64,000 nucleotides of DNA from Zhihengliuella sp. ISTPL4 (GCF_002848265.1 NZ_CP025422.1:186001-250000); one strand, 5' to 3'. Positions 25,739-35,254 are shown, counted from the first letter of the stretch. The notes: generated from the letters alone by a model not told the origin. Numbers and translations are program-made.

Positions 25739-26854
25739 ATGTCGATCGATGCGAACGGCGACATCGCCATCCAGGGCGTCTCCCTGCGGAGTCTGCCGAA
25801 GGTGTCGCTGCACGACCACCTGGACGGTGCCGTGCGCCCGGCCACGATCATCGAGCTCGCCGACGCGATCGGTCTTGAGCTGCCCGCGTCCGATCCGGCA
25901 GCGCTCGCGTCCTGGTTCGCGAAGAAGAGCGCCGCAGGCTCGTTGGTCGAGTACCTGAAGACGTTCGAGCTCACCACCGGGGTCATGCAGACCCGCGAGG
26001 GACTGACCCGCGTCGCGCGCGAGTTCGTCCAGGACCTCGCGGCGGACGGGGTGATCTACGGCGAGATGCGCTGGGCCCCGGAGCAGCACCAGGCCCGCGG
26101 TCTGTCGCTGGAGGACGCGGTCGACGCCGTCCAGCAGGGCATCGAGGAAGGGGAGGACGCCGCCGACCGGGACGGTCGCAGCATCCGCGTCGGTCAGCTT
26201 CTCACCGCGATGCGGCACACGGACCGCGCGCGGGAGATCGCCGAGCTCGCGGTCGACTTCCGCGGACGCGGGGCCGTGGGCTTCGACATCGCCGGACCCG
26301 AAGACGGCTACCCGCCGTCGGATCACCGCGCGGCCTTCGACTACCTCGCCGAGAACTTCTTCCCGGTCACCGTCCACGCGGGGGAGGCGGCCGGGCTCGC
26401 CTCGATCCGCTCGGCTCTGCTGGACGGCCGTGCGCTCCGACTCGGACACGGGGTCCGGATCGCCGAGGACCTCGAGGTCGTCACGCAGGAGGGCGACGAG
26501 GTGCAGGTGCGCTTCGGCGACCTCGCCCGCTGGGTGCGGGACCGAGAGATCCCGCTGGAGCTCTCGCCATCGTCGAACCTGCAGACGGGCGCCGTCGCGG
26601 CGTGGGGCGACAGCCTGGCAGACCACCCGTTCGATCTGCTCTACCAGCTCGGTTTCGCCGTGACGGTGAACGTGGACAACCGTACGATGAGCGCGACCTC
26701 TCTCACCCGTGAGCTGGCCCTCCTCGTGCAGGCCTTCGAGTACGACCTCGACGACCTCGAGGCGTTCCAGTTCAACGCGGCAGCAGCGGCCTTCCTCCCG
26801 GTCGAGGAGCGGGAGGAGCTCGTCGAGATCATCGGTGAGGGATTCGACGCCTGA
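25739..26854 (+). CDS. add: Adenosine deaminase
   Basis: 371 residues. It deaminates adenosine and deoxyadenosine to inosine forms. Zinc ligands His25 and His27 lie in SLHDHLDGAVRP. VTVHAGEAAG carries the third His and catalytic Glu, LGHGVRI the catalytic His, and LSPSSNLQTG plus VNVDNRTMS the C-terminal site (the usual N-D-D/P pattern reads VDNR). ATG 25739 follows GAGGAGGATCC. A TAGCCT box at 25701-25706 about 30 nt upstream could start its own transcript besides read-through from deoA. Confidence 0.95.
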   Translation: MSIDANGDIAIQGVSLRSLPKVSLHDHLDGAVRPATIIELADAIGLELPASDPAALASWFAKKSAAGSLVEYLKTFELTTGVMQTREGLTRVAREFVQDLAADGVIYGEMRWAPEQHQARGLSLEDAVDAVQQGIEEGEDAADRDGRSIRVGQLLTAMRHTDRAREIAELAVDFRGRGAVGFDIAGPEDGYPPSDHRAAFDYLAENFFPVTVHAGEAAGLASIRSALLDGRALRLGHGVRIAEDLEVVTQEGDEVQVRFGDLARWVRDREIPLELSPSSNLQTGAVAAWGDSLADHPFDLLYQLGFAVTVNVDNRTMSATSLTRELALLVQAFEYDLDDLEAFQFNAAAAAFLPVEEREELVEIIGEGFDA

Positions 26855-26855
26855 C

Positions 26856-27968
26856 ATGCGCTCCGGGGGGAGAAAGCGGCGCGGACGCGCCACCGTCATC
26901 ACGACGGTCGGTGTGGTCGCGGCCGTCGTCGTCGGAGGGGGCGTCGCCGCCGTCGTGTGGATGAACCGCACGGCGGAGAAGACGTTCGCGAAGGCGCACG
27001 ACACGACGATCGCGCACCCGCTCACGCCGGCGCAGCAGATGGTGGCGGACGCGGACGACCTGCGAGCGTGCGCCGTGACGTTTCGGGGCGACGGTGCTCC
27101 CGCCGAGCCGATGCTCCAGCGTCAGGACGAACGGTATCAGGGGCTGCCCATCCCGCAGCTCGACGGTCGGGTATTCGCCGGCTGGTACGTCAGCGCCGAC
27201 GCTGCCGCGGTCTTCGCCGTCGAAGGCAGGGTGAACGGCGCCGATCCTGTCGTGTGCGCGCAGCAGCAGGTGGAACTCTTCGCCGCATGGACGACGCCCG
27301 AGGCGAACGCGGACGCCGGCGTGCGCATCCCCATCCTGATGTACCACCAGTTCACCGCGGACCCTGAGGGCGCGAAGGGCTGGCTCCGCGGCAACCATGC
27401 GTACATCGGCGACTTCGAGGCGCACATGAACCACATAGCCACCACCGGCTTCTACCTGCCGACCTGGGACGAGCTCAGCGCGTTCATCGATGGGCGTCTC
27501 TCGCTGCCGCCGCGGAGCGTGATCATCACGGACGACGATGCCGATCAGTCGTGGTTCGATCTCGCGGTGCCGGTGGTGGACAGGTACAAGCTGCTCAGCA
27601 CGTCGTTCATGGTCACGGCCTATCGTCAGGACCCCGCGCCGTCGGTGTACGTCCAGCGCCGCTCGCACACCCACGACATGCACCAGCCCGGCGATGACGG
27701 TAAGGGGCGCATGGTGAACTGGACCGCCGACCAGATCGCCGCGGACCTCAGCACGTCGGGCGATGTCCTCGGCGTCCGCGAAGTGGTGGCGTATCCGTTC
27801 GGACACTTCAACGACACCAGCAAGCAGGGTGTCGCGCAGGCCGGCTATGAGCTGGGGCGGACGATCGAACCGGGCTACGTGGAGATCGGGACGGACAAGC
27901 TCGCGCTGCCCGTCGTGCGCATCGACTATGGGATGGGCCTGGACGCGCTGGTGTCGCGCATCGGGTGA
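26856..27968 (+). CDS. Membrane-anchored polysaccharide-deacetylase-like protein
   Basis: 370 residues. Positively charged N-terminus (RSGGRKRRGR), then one membrane helix at about 14-38, then an extracytoplasmic region of unknown fold, then a NodB/CE4-like domain from about residue 150 (VRIPILMYHQF). The catalytic text is unusual: ITDDDADQSW replaces the classic TFDDG, and the metal-binding His cluster reads RSHTHDMH, without the standard H-S/T-x-x-H spacing. AYPFGHFND matches motif 3. It may still deacetylate a cell-wall glycan or have lost activity. The ATG is 1 nt after the add stop, so it is co-transcribed with nucleoside salvage. Confidence 0.75.
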   Translation: MRSGGRKRRGRATVITTVGVVAAVVVGGGVAAVVWMNRTAEKTFAKAHDTTIAHPLTPAQQMVADADDLRACAVTFRGDGAPAEPMLQRQDERYQGLPIPQLDGRVFAGWYVSADAAAVFAVEGRVNGADPVVCAQQQVELFAAWTTPEANADAGVRIPILMYHQFTADPEGAKGWLRGNHAYIGDFEAHMNHIATTGFYLPTWDELSAFIDGRLSLPPRSVIITDDDADQSWFDLAVPVVDRYKLLSTSFMVTAYRQDPAPSVYVQRRSHTHDMHQPGDDGKGRMVNWTADQIAADLSTSGDVLGVREVVAYPFGHFNDTSKQGVAQAGYELGRTIEPGYVEIGTDKLALPVVRIDYGMGLDALVSRIG

Positions 27969-27994
27969 CCGGTGCGGGGCGCGATGATGGGGGC

Positions 27995-28864
27995 ATGCCC
28001 GCCTCCGTCTTCCTCGCCGGTCCGGTCTCCTGGAACCGCATGGTCCTGCTCGATCGGCTCCCCGATCCCGTGCCGCACATGCAGTTCGCGCGGGCGAGTT
28101 GGGAGACGGTCGGCGGTACAAGCGCAGGCAAGGCGCTGAGTCTCAGGGCACTCGAGCGGTCGGTCCTGCTGCGCGCCATCGTGGGGGAGGACGAGGACGG
28201 CCTCCGCGTGCGTGCGGCACTGGAGGCGGCCGGGGTGGTCGCGCAGTGGACGGACGGAACCACGGAGCGGCACCTCAACCTCATGACGGCGCAGGGCGAC
28301 CGAGTGTCCCTGTACCTCTCCGCTCCGGCGGAGACCTCCGGCGTGGCGGATGCCGCTCTCGCCGCGGAGATGACCGCCGCCGATGCCGTCGTGCTCGACC
28401 TGGCTGCGGAGCCTCGGCGCCTGCTGCCCCTCGCCGCGGCGAGCGGGTCGCCGTTGTGGGTCGACGTTCATGACTACGACGGCCACGACGCCTACCACCG
28501 GCCGTTCCTCGCCGCGGCCGCGGCGGTCTTCTGCAACGCCGACCGACTGGACGCGCCCGTCGAGTTCCTCCGCGCCACGGTCGCGGCCGGCGCAGACTTC
28601 GCCGTGTGCACGCTCGGTGCCGACGGCGCGGTGGCGGTGGGACCGGACGGCATCGAGCTTCGGGTGCCCGCGGTACCGGCCACCGTGCTCGACACGAACG
28701 GCGCGGGCGACGCGTTCTTCGCCGGTGTCCTGGACGCACGGCTGGGCGGCGCCGACATCCCGGCCGCGCTGACAGCGGGTGCGCGGTCGGCCGCTGCGGT
28801 GCTGGGTACCCGGCACCTGCATCCGCTGCTCGATCCCGTCCTGGGCGGTCCGCGAGCGGTCTAG
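27995..28864 (+). CDS. PfkB-family carbohydrate kinase
   Basis: 289 residues. The ribokinase fold is shown by the second PfkB signature DTNGAGDAFFAGVL (Asp is the catalytic base) and by VGGTSAGKALSL in the substrate half. LWVDVHDYDGHD and FAVCTLGADGAVAVG match the core strands. The substrate cannot be assigned; being next to nucleoside salvage, a nucleoside or ribose kinase role is a reasonable guess. Start ATG 27995; GATGAT is 6 nt upstream but is a poor -10 box. Its TAG stop interleaves with the TAG of the convergent hydrolase (shared CTAG, 28861-28864). Confidence 0.85.
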   Translation: MPASVFLAGPVSWNRMVLLDRLPDPVPHMQFARASWETVGGTSAGKALSLRALERSVLLRAIVGEDEDGLRVRAALEAAGVVAQWTDGTTERHLNLMTAQGDRVSLYLSAPAETSGVADAALAAEMTAADAVVLDLAAEPRRLLPLAAASGSPLWVDVHDYDGHDAYHRPFLAAAAAVFCNADRLDAPVEFLRATVAAGADFAVCTLGADGAVAVGPDGIELRVPAVPATVLDTNGAGDAFFAGVLDARLGGADIPAALTAGARSAAAVLGTRHLHPLLDPVLGGPRAV

Positions 28865-29607
28865 GGGACGACCTGCTCCAGGAAGGGGCCGACGACCTCG
28901 GTGACCTCGGCGTGCATCTCGTCGTCGTCGATGGTCGGGGTGCCGTCACCGGACTGGGGCCCGTAGTCGCCGAAGGAGGCGTGGGAGGCGCCGTCGATCT
29001 CGACGAACTCGGCATCCGCGGGGAGCTCGGATCGGGCGTCCGCGATCTTCTCGGGGGTGGAGAGGCCGTCCTCGCTGCCGGAGACGCTGAGCACCGGCAG
29101 GTCGCTTCCTGCGAGGTCGGTCGCGCAGTAGGAGGCGAACAGCACGAGGGCGTCGGCGTCCGCGGCGAGCTGGCACGCGCGCACGCCCCCGAGGGAGTGC
29201 CCGCCGACCGCCCAGACGTCGATGTCCGGCGCGGCGCTCGTGAAGGAGCCGAGGCCGCGGGGGTCGAAGAAGGCCAGATGGAGCCAGGGTCGCGTGATGA
29301 CGACCGTGGTGCCCTCCTCCGCGAGGCCCTGGAGGATCGACGCGTAGGCCCAGGGATCGACCTTCGCGCCGGGGATGAAGACGAGCCCGCGGTCGGAGGC
29401 GCCGTCCGCGGGCTCCAGGACGATGCCTTCGTCCGCGTCCGTCACCGTGATAGCGGGGTTCTCGCGGACGGCGGCGAGCGGCTCGGGTTCCGCGGCCATG
29501 ACGCCGACCTGACTCCAGACGAGGATGCCCCCGACGGCGAGGAGGATGACGATCGCCACACTCCACAGGACTCGCTTCAGGACGCGGCGTCGGGGCTTCT
29601 TCTGCAC
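28861..29607 (-). CDS. Membrane-anchored alpha/beta hydrolase
   Basis: 248 residues. A basic start (QKKPRRRVLKR) and one membrane helix (about 13-33) tether an extracytoplasmic alpha/beta-hydrolase domain. The nucleophile elbow is GGHSLGG; a candidate acid is in SGSEDGLSTP and the catalytic His in GASHASFGDYG. The overall pattern is like dienelactone hydrolase/esterase proteins of actinobacteria. The GTG at 29607 follows TAGCGT (29620-29615) with 7 nt between, so it is probably leaderless. Substrate unknown. Confidence 0.85.
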   Translation of the reverse strand: MQKKPRRRVLKRVLWSVAIVILLAVGGILVWSQVGVMAAEPEPLAAVRENPAITVTDADEGIVLEPADGASDRGLVFIPGAKVDPWAYASILQGLAEEGTTVVITRPWLHLAFFDPRGLGSFTSAAPDIDVWAVGGHSLGGVRACQLAADADALVLFASYCATDLAGSDLPVLSVSGSEDGLSTPEKIADARSELPADAEFVEIDGASHASFGDYGPQSGDGTPTIDDDEMHAEVTEVVGPFLEQVVP

Positions 29608-29645
29608 AGCAGCAACGCTACCTCGGCCCCGGACGCCGCGTCCCC

Positions 29646-30800
29646 TCAGCCGGCCAGAGCCGCCTGACGGAGGGCCACGGCGTCGCGGACGGCGGGGAAG
29701 AGCGGGTGCTCGGGATCGAGACCGGTGGTGCGGACGGTGAAGTCGCCCGCATCCTCGGTGCGCAGCAGGGTCTGCAGCTCGACCGACTGCTCATCGGCGC
29801 CATCGTCGAACTCCAGCGCCGCAGCGACGGCCGCCACGAGCGCGTCGGTCGGCAGCCCGTGCTCGGCCGCCATGGCGGCGGGGCCGATGAAGCGCTCGTG
29901 CCGGGAGATCTTCCGCAGCGGCTGCCGGCCCACGCGCTGCACGGTGTCCACGAGCGCAGGGTTGCGGAACCGCTCCAGGATGGTCGCGCGGTACTGCGCG
30001 AGGTCCGCGGGGTCGAGCCCGTGCTCGACGACCAGCACCGCCGAGGTCTCCTCGAGGGCGGCCGACACCTGCGCGGCGATCGCCTCGTCCGCGAGGGCGT
30101 CCGAGATCCGCTCGATGCCCGCACGCGCGCCGAAGTACGCGGTGGCGGCGTGACCGGTGTTCACCGTGAAGAGCTTGCGCTCGATGTACGGCGCGAGGTC
30201 GTCGACGAAATGGGCGCCGGGGATGCGCGGCGGGGTGTCGCCGAACGGTCGGGCCTCGATCGCCCACTCGAAGTACGGCTCCACCGTGACGTCGATGCCG
30301 CCGCCCTCCGGCTGCGCCGGCACGATGCGGTCGACGGCGGTGTTCGCGAACACCGCACGCGCGAGCAGCGTGTCGGCCTCCGGGCCTGCCGCCGCGACGA
30401 TCTCCTGCCGCAGTTGATCGGTGGCGCCGATGGCGTTCTCGCACGCCATCACCTGCAGCGGCGCGGCATCGGGCGAGCGCAGGGCGAGCCCGGCGACGAT
30501 CGATGGGGCGACGAACCGCAGCACGGTCGGGCCGACGGCGGTCGTGACGACGTCGGCCGTCGCCACCTCCGCCGCGACCACGGCGGGGTCCGTGCGGCTG
30601 TTCACCGCACGGAACCCGGAGACGACGTGGTCGGTCCCTCCGGGGCCGGCTTCGTGCACGGTGTACGAGCCCGCCCGGTCGATCGCCTCCACGAGCGCGT
30701 CGGCGACGTCGCTGAACACGACCTCGTAGCCGCCCTCGTGCAGGAGCAAGCCGACGAAACCGCGCCCGATGTTGCCCGCCCCGAAGTGGACCGCCTTCAT
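29646..30800 (-). CDS. mtlD: Mannitol-1-phosphate 5-dehydrogenase
   Basis: 384 residues. It oxidises mannitol 1-phosphate to fructose 6-phosphate with NAD+. The nucleotide fold opens [37 protein letters not shown] and [16 protein letters not shown] carry the conserved active-site text of the long-chain mannitol dehydrogenases. It is the last gene of the six-gene mannitol operon; its ATG overlaps the mtlF stop (ATGA). Confidence 0.97.
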   Translation of the reverse strand: MKAVHFGAGNIGRGFVGLLLHEGGYEVVFSDVADALVEAIDRAGSYTVHEAGPGGTDHVVSGFRAVNSRTDPAVVAAEVATADVVTTAVGPTVLRFVAPSIVAGLALRSPDAAPLQVMACENAIGATDQLRQEIVAAAGPEADTLLARAVFANTAVDRIVPAQPEGGGIDVTVEPYFEWAIEARPFGDTPPRIPGAHFVDDLAPYIERKLFTVNTGHAATAYFGARAGIERISDALADEAIAAQVSAALEETSAVLVVEHGLDPADLAQYRATILERFRNPALVDTVQRVGRQPLRKISRHERFIGPAAMAAEHGLPTDALVAAVAAALEFDDGADEQSVELQTLLRTEDAGDFTVRTTGLDPEHPLFPAVRDAVALRQAALAG

Positions 30801-31231
30801 CCCTCGTTCACCTCCGAGAGGAGAGCGAACAGCTCGTCCGGCGTGGCCGCGGCCGCCAGCCGGGCGACGTCGTCCTCCTCCGAGAAGAGGATCGCGATGC
30901 GGGACAGGATGTCGAGGTGCTCGTCGCCCACGCCGGCGATGCCGATCACGAACCGCGCCTGCTCGCCGTCCCAGTCGACGCCGCCGTCGTAGCGGACGAC
31001 GGAGAGGGCCGAGGCGAGGATGGCGTCCTTCGCCTCGTTCGTGCCGTGCGGGATGGCCAGGCCGTTGCCCATGTACGTCGACACGGTCTCCTCGCGCTGG
31101 CGCATCGCGTCGACGTACGCCGGGGTCACCGCACCGGCGGCGACGAGGATGTCCGTCGCCTCCTGGAGCGCGTCGTCCCGCGACGCGCCTCCCGGGTGGA
31201 TGCGGACCTGCTCGGCAGTGAGAACGCTCAT
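30797..31231 (-). CDS. mtlF: Mannitol PTS component EIIA
   Basis: 144 residues. A fructose/mannitol-type EIIA that accepts phosphate from HPr on His62 ([13 protein letters not shown]) and passes it to the EIIB domain of Mtl[15 protein letters not shown] and [14 protein letters not shown] are diagnostic. It starts at ATG 31231, overlapping the mtlA stop, and overlaps the mtlD start with its own stop. Confidence 0.96.
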   Translation of the reverse strand: MSVLTAEQVRIHPGGASRDDALQEATDILVAAGAVTPAYVDAMRQREETVSTYMGNGLAIPHGTNEAKDAILASALSVVRYDGGVDWDGEQARFVIGIAGVGDEHLDILSRIAILFSEEDDVARLAAAATPDELFALLSEVNEG

Positions 31232-32862
31232 TCTTCGTCCTTTCGCTGTTCCTTGACCATCTCGACGACCTCGTCGTACTTCGGCGAGTTCATGAAGTTG
31301 TCCACCGAGACGTGCAGGGAGTCCGGCGACTTCGCCGTGGCCCGGTCGGTCAGCTGCTGCTGTGTGATGACCACGTCGGCGGTGCCGTCGAGGTTGGCGA
31401 TGGCGGCGTTCGTGACGGTGATGTCCTCGATACCGGCCTTCTTCAGCTTGTTGCGCAGCACGCTGGCGCCCATGGCCGAGGAGCCCATTCCGGCGTCGCA
31501 CGCGAACACGATCGTCTCGATCGGCGCGGCGGCGGTCGCAGTGGCGGCGGGAGCCGGCGTGGTCTCCGGAGCCGTCGTCGCGGTCGAGGTCCGCAGGGCG
31601 TCCATCGCGGCCGACGACTTGCCCTTGTTCGCCTCGGTCTGCGCGATCGCGGCGCCGAACGTGTCGCCCTCGGCGGCGAGGTCACGCTTCCGGGAGGCGC
31701 GCAGGATGACGCCCGTGATGAGGAAGGTCACGGTCGCCGCGATGATGACGGACAGATACACGACCAGCAGGTTGGCGACGCCGGGACCCACGGCGGCGGC
31801 GGTCACCGCGATGATGCTGCCCGGGGCCGCCGGGAAGGCCAGGCCGCCGCCGAGGACCATGTTCGTGGTGACGCCGGCCGCTCCACCCGCGATGAGCGCG
31901 AGGATCGTGGTCGGCTTGCTGAGCGCGTACGGGAAGTAGATCTCGTGGATGCCGCCGAAGAACTGGATGATGGCGGCGCCGGGAGCGGAGGCCTTCGCGG
32001 CGCCCACCCCGAAGAAGGTGAACGCGAGCAGCAGGCCGAGGCCGGGACCGGGGTTCGCCTCGATGAGGAAGAGGATCGACTTGCCCGTCTCCGTGGCCTG
32101 CTCGATGCCCAACGGGGTGAACACACCGTGGTTGATGGCGTTGTTGAGGAACAGCACCTTGGCCGGCTCGACGATGATCGACACGAGCGGCAGGAGGTTG
32201 AGCGTCACGAGCCAGTCGACGGCCGCCCCCAGCGCGGCGCTGATGCCGAGCATGACCGGACCGAAGGCGAAGAACCCGACGATGGCGAGGATCATGCCCA
32301 GGATGCCGGCGGAGAAGTTGTTGACGAGCATCTCGAAGCCGGGGCGGATCTTGCCGTCCCAGAGCTTGTCGACCTGTTTCATGATCCAGGCGGCGATCGG
32401 GCCCATGATCATCGCGCCGAGGAACATCGGGATGTTCGTCCCGACGATCACGCCGACGGTCGCGATCGTGGCGACCACGCCACCGCGCTCGCCGTAGACC
32501 ATGCGTCCGGCCGTGTTCGCGATGAGGAGGGGCAGCAGGTAGGTGACCATCGGGCCGACCAGGCCCACGTAGGCCAGGATGTTGCCGTCCGCGCCCTCGG
32601 CGACCGCGGTCATCGCGCCCTGCCAGCCGAGGACGGCGGAGTCGCCGCCGCCGCCGATGATCTCGGCGACGCCGGCCCAGTGCCAGCCGAACGGGCTCTC
32701 GGCCCCGAAGAAGCCCTTCGGGATGAAGAGCATCGTGATGAAGCCCCAGGCGATGAAGGCCGCGATGTTCGGCATGATCATGCCGGAGAGGAACGTGCCG
32801 AAACGCTGCACGCCCACGCGGAGGCCACCAGGGGCGGTGGCGGCGGGTGACGTCGTCGTCAT
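31228..32862 (-). CDS. mtlA: Mannitol PTS permease EIICB
   Basis: 544 residues. The EIIC domain (about 1-345, several membrane helices) imports mannitol: [20 protein letters not shown] at the start and [12 protein letters not shown] plus [12 protein letters not shown] in the substrate region. An Ala/Pro/Thr-rich linker leads to EIIB, whose phosphocysteine lies near residue 455 in [20 protein letters not shown] is not fused here but encoded next door. ATG 32862 overlaps the Enzyme I stop. Confidence 0.97.
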   Translation of the reverse strand: MTTTSPAATAPGGLRVGVQRFGTFLSGMIMPNIAAFIAWGFITMLFIPKGFFGAESPFGWHWAGVAEIIGGGGDSAVLGWQGAMTAVAEGADGNILAYVGLVGPMVTYLLPLLIANTAGRMVYGERGGVVATIATVGVIVGTNIPMFLGAMIMGPIAAWIMKQVDKLWDGKIRPGFEMLVNNFSAGILGMILAIVGFFAFGPVMLGISAALGAAVDWLVTLNLLPLVSIIVEPAKVLFLNNAINHGVFTPLGIEQATETGKSILFLIEANPGPGLGLLLAFTFFGVGAAKASAPGAAIIQFFGGIHEIYFPYALSKPTTILALIAGGAAGVTTNMVLGGGLAFPAAPGSIIAVTAAAVGPGVANLLVVYLSVIIAATVTFLITGVILRASRKRDLAAEGDTFGAAIAQTEANKGKSSAAMDALRTSTATTAPETTPAPAATATAAAPIETIVFACDAGMGSSAMGASVLRNKLKKAGIEDITVTNAAIANLDGTADVVITQQQLTDRATAKSPDSLHVSVDNFMNSPKYDEVVEMVKEQRKDEE

Positions 32863-34544
32863 GATGTGGTCTCTTTCTGATGAGGGGGGAGTGCCGTGGC
32901 GAGGGTCGCCGCAGCGGTACGGGCGGAGGGGGCGTCGTCCGCGGCGAGCGCGGCTTCCGCGAGGCGGACGGCGTCGTCGCGAGTGCGGCCGGCGAGCGCC
33001 TGGCGGACGTCGGCGAGGGCCGACGGCGCCATGGACAGGCTCGTCGCGCCGAGGCCGACGAGGACGACGGCGAGCAGCGGGTCGGCCGCAGCCTCACCGC
33101 AGATGCCCACCGGCTTGCCGAGGCGGGCGCCGGCCGCGCCGACCTCGCGCACCAGGCGCAGCACCGCGGGGTGCCAGGGGTCCTGGAACGACGCGACGGA
33201 ACCGAGCAGCCGGTCCGCGGCCATCGTGTACTGGGTGAGGTCGTTGGTGCCGATGGATGCGAAGTCGGCGTGCGCGAGCACCCGGTCGGCGAGCAGGGCG
33301 CTGGCGGGCACCTCGACCATGACGCCGGCCGTCTTCAGCCCGTACTCGCGGGCGAGGCCGGTGAAGTACACGGTCTCCTCGACGGTGGCCACCATGGGCG
33401 CCATGACCCACAGATCGGCGTCGGTCGCGGCGTCGGCCTCGGCCAGCGCGGTCAGCTGCTCGCGGAGGATGTCCTCGCTCGCGCGGAGCGCCCGCAGACC
33501 GCGCAGCCCCAGGGCCGGATTCTCCTCGTGCGCGTCGTTGAGGAAAGCCAGGGGCTTGTCGGCCCCCGCGTCGAGCATCCGCACGACGACCTTCTTGCCG
33601 GGGAAGGCCTCCAGGAGTTCGCGGTAGGCCTCGCGCTGCTGGGCCACCGTGGGAGCCTGCGTCGCGGAGAGGAAGAGGAATTCGGTCCGGAACAGCCCGA
33701 CGCCCTCGGCCCCCCGGGCGACCGCGTCGGCCGCGTCTGCGGGCTTCCCCAGGTTCGCGAGCAGCGCGACCGGCGTCCCGTCGGCGAGGGCGCCGGGAGT
33801 GAGCGGGGCGTCATCGGCGGCCCGGCGGGCGGCGGCGCGCTCGGCGGCGCGGCTGCGCTCCTCAGCGGTCGGCTCGCGGGTGATGACACCCGCGGCCGCG
33901 TCGACGATCACGGTCTCCCCGGTGGCCAGAGCGTGTCCGTCGCCGACGCCAACCACCGCCACGATGCCCTTCTCCCTGGCGAGGATCGCCGTGTGGGAGG
34001 TCGGGCCGCCGTCGGTGGTGACGAGGGCGAGCACCTGGTCGAGGTTCAGCAGCGCCGTGTCGGCGGGCGCGAGGTCACGCGCCACGAGGACGAACGGGTG
34101 CCCAGGATCGGGGACGCCGGGGGCCTCCACGCCGCGCAGCCGAGCGAGCACCCGCTGCGCGATGTCGTCGAGATCGGCGGCGCGCTCGCCGAGGTAGCCG
34201 CCGACGGCCTCGAGCGTGGCCCGGAAGCCGGCGAAGGCGTCGTGCACGGCCCACTCCGCGGTGGCGCCGGCGTCGATCCTGCTGTCGACCTCGTCCTGCA
34301 GGGTGGGGTCCTCGGCGATCATCGCCTGCGCCTCGAGCACCTCCTGCGCCGCGCCACCGGCGGCCTCGCCGCGCTGGGTCAGCTCCTGCGCCACGACGGC
34401 GACGGCCTCGCGGACCCGCGCGCGCTCGGCATCCGCCCCCGCGGTGCTCGGTGTGTTCTCGGGCGCGGGCAGCGCCTCGGTCATGCGGACGACCGGTCCC
34501 TGCGCGACGCCGAGACCGATCCCCACTCCTCGCAGCCCGCTCAT
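32859..34544 (-). CDS. ptsI: PTS Enzyme I (PEP-protein phosphotransferase)
   Basis: 561 residues, full length. It takes phosphate from phosphoenolpyruvate on a His near residue 180 (GGPTSHTAILAREKGI) and hands it to HPr. The C-terminal PEP-binding barrel has GVGLFRTEFLFLS, MLDAGADKPLAFLN, SIGTNDLTQYTMAADR and KPVGICGEAAADP with the catalytic Cys. It is embedded in the mannitol operon, with 4-bp overlaps at both ends. I see no other ptsI in the window. Confidence 0.97.
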   Translation of the reverse strand: MSGLRGVGIGLGVAQGPVVRMTEALPAPENTPSTAGADAERARVREAVAVVAQELTQRGEAAGGAAQEVLEAQAMIAEDPTLQDEVDSRIDAGATAEWAVHDAFAGFRATLEAVGGYLGERAADLDDIAQRVLARLRGVEAPGVPDPGHPFVLVARDLAPADTALLNLDQVLALVTTDGGPTSHTAILAREKGIVAVVGVGDGHALATGETVIVDAAAGVITREPTAEERSRAAERAAARRAADDAPLTPGALADGTPVALLANLGKPADAADAVARGAEGVGLFRTEFLFLSATQAPTVAQQREAYRELLEAFPGKKVVVRMLDAGADKPLAFLNDAHEENPALGLRGLRALRASEDILREQLTALAEADAATDADLWVMAPMVATVEETVYFTGLAREYGLKTAGVMVEVPASALLADRVLAHADFASIGTNDLTQYTMAADRLLGSVASFQDPWHPAVLRLVREVGAAGARLGKPVGICGEAAADPLLAVVLVGLGATSLSMAPSALADVRQALAGRTRDDAVRLAEAALAADDAPSARTAAATLATALPPHQKETTS

Positions 34545-34825
34545 CCGGCGGCGTCCTGGTCGTGGTCGGTCGTCAGCAGCTCGGTGAGCGTGTCCAGCAC
34601 GCCCTCGGCGCCGTCGCCGTCTGCCGTGAGCGTCACGTAGTCGCCGTGCTCGATGGCCAGGGCGATCACCCCGAGGATGCTCGCGGCGTTGACCGGCTTG
34701 CCGGAGTCCTTGGCGATCGTGACCGCGAGGCCGGAGTCCTTCGCGGCCTGCGCGAAGATCTTGGCGGGCCGGGCGTGCAGTCCGTGCGAGGAGCCGATGC
34801 GGACGGTGCGGGTGGCGGCGGTCAT
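34541..34825 (-). CDS. ptsH: PTS phosphocarrier HPr
   Basis: 94 residues. The phospho-His is His17 in SSHGLHARPA, and the regulatory-serine position is Ser49 in NAASILGVIALA, as in HPr proteins open to HPr-kinase control, though such a kinase is usually missing from actinobacteria. It relays phosphate from Enzyme I, whose start its stop overlaps (ATGA). ATG 34825 overlaps the orphan EIIB stop. Confidence 0.96.
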   Translation of the reverse strand: MTAATRTVRIGSSHGLHARPAKIFAQAAKDSGLAVTIAKDSGKPVNAASILGVIALAIEHGDYVTLTADGDGAEGVLDTLTELLTTDHDQDAAG

Positions 34826-35139
34826 GGTGTTCCTTTCGGGGCCCCGCCGGCGGCGGCGAGGGTCGACTGGGCGAGAAGAAGCGTGCGGCCGCCGTCGCGG
34901 TCGGCGAACACGTCGTCCGGCAGGACGGCGACGGGTGCGCGGGTCAGGTCGCGGATGGCGTCGAGGCGCTCACGCAGATGCGGGCCGACGAGGACGAGGT
35001 CGTGTCCGCCGGTGGGGACGGTGCTCTCGACACCGGCATCCGCATCCCAATCGAGGCCTGCCGCCGCGGCGGCGGTGCGCAGGCGCTGTGCGACGAACGT
35101 GCTCGACGCGCCGGCGCCGCAGACCACGAGAATCCTCAT
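34822..35139 (-). CDS. Orphan PTS EIIB protein (lactose/galactitol type)
   Basis: 105 residues. The N-terminus ILVVCGAGASSTFVAQRL is the P-loop-like EIIB active site with phosphocysteine Cys7. The rest (GHDLVLVGPHLRERLDAIRD) fits the lactose/cellobiose or galactitol EIIB fold. No matching EIIA or EIIC is present, and MtlA has its own EIIB, so this is a stand-alone subunit. It is the first gene of the mannitol operon, with AGGAAGG upstream of ATG 35139. It might phosphorylate the divergent MtlR-type regulator or serve a distant permease (inference). Confidence 0.85.
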   Translation of the reverse strand: MRILVVCGAGASSTFVAQRLRTAAAAAGLDWDADAGVESTVPTGGHDLVLVGPHLRERLDAIRDLTRAPVAVLPDDVFADRDGGRTLLLAQSTLAAAGGAPKGTP

Positions 35140-35254
35140 CGATGTCACCTTCCTGAGAACAGTCTGGGAAACACGGCCGCGGTGACACCAACACGTTCTC
35201 TTCCGCCCCCGCGGAACCCTCCTCGCCGCGCCCCGGCCGCTGGAGGCTGTCATC
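35140..35254. promoter_or_regulatory. Divergent mannitol operon / mtlR control region
   Basis: 115 bp separate the operon and its likely regulator. GAGAAC (35155-35160) and GTTCTC (35195-35200) form an inverted repeat 40 bp apart, roughly four helical turns, and GGTGACACC (35181-35189) is a small dyad between them. These are operator candidates only. Confidence 0.4.
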
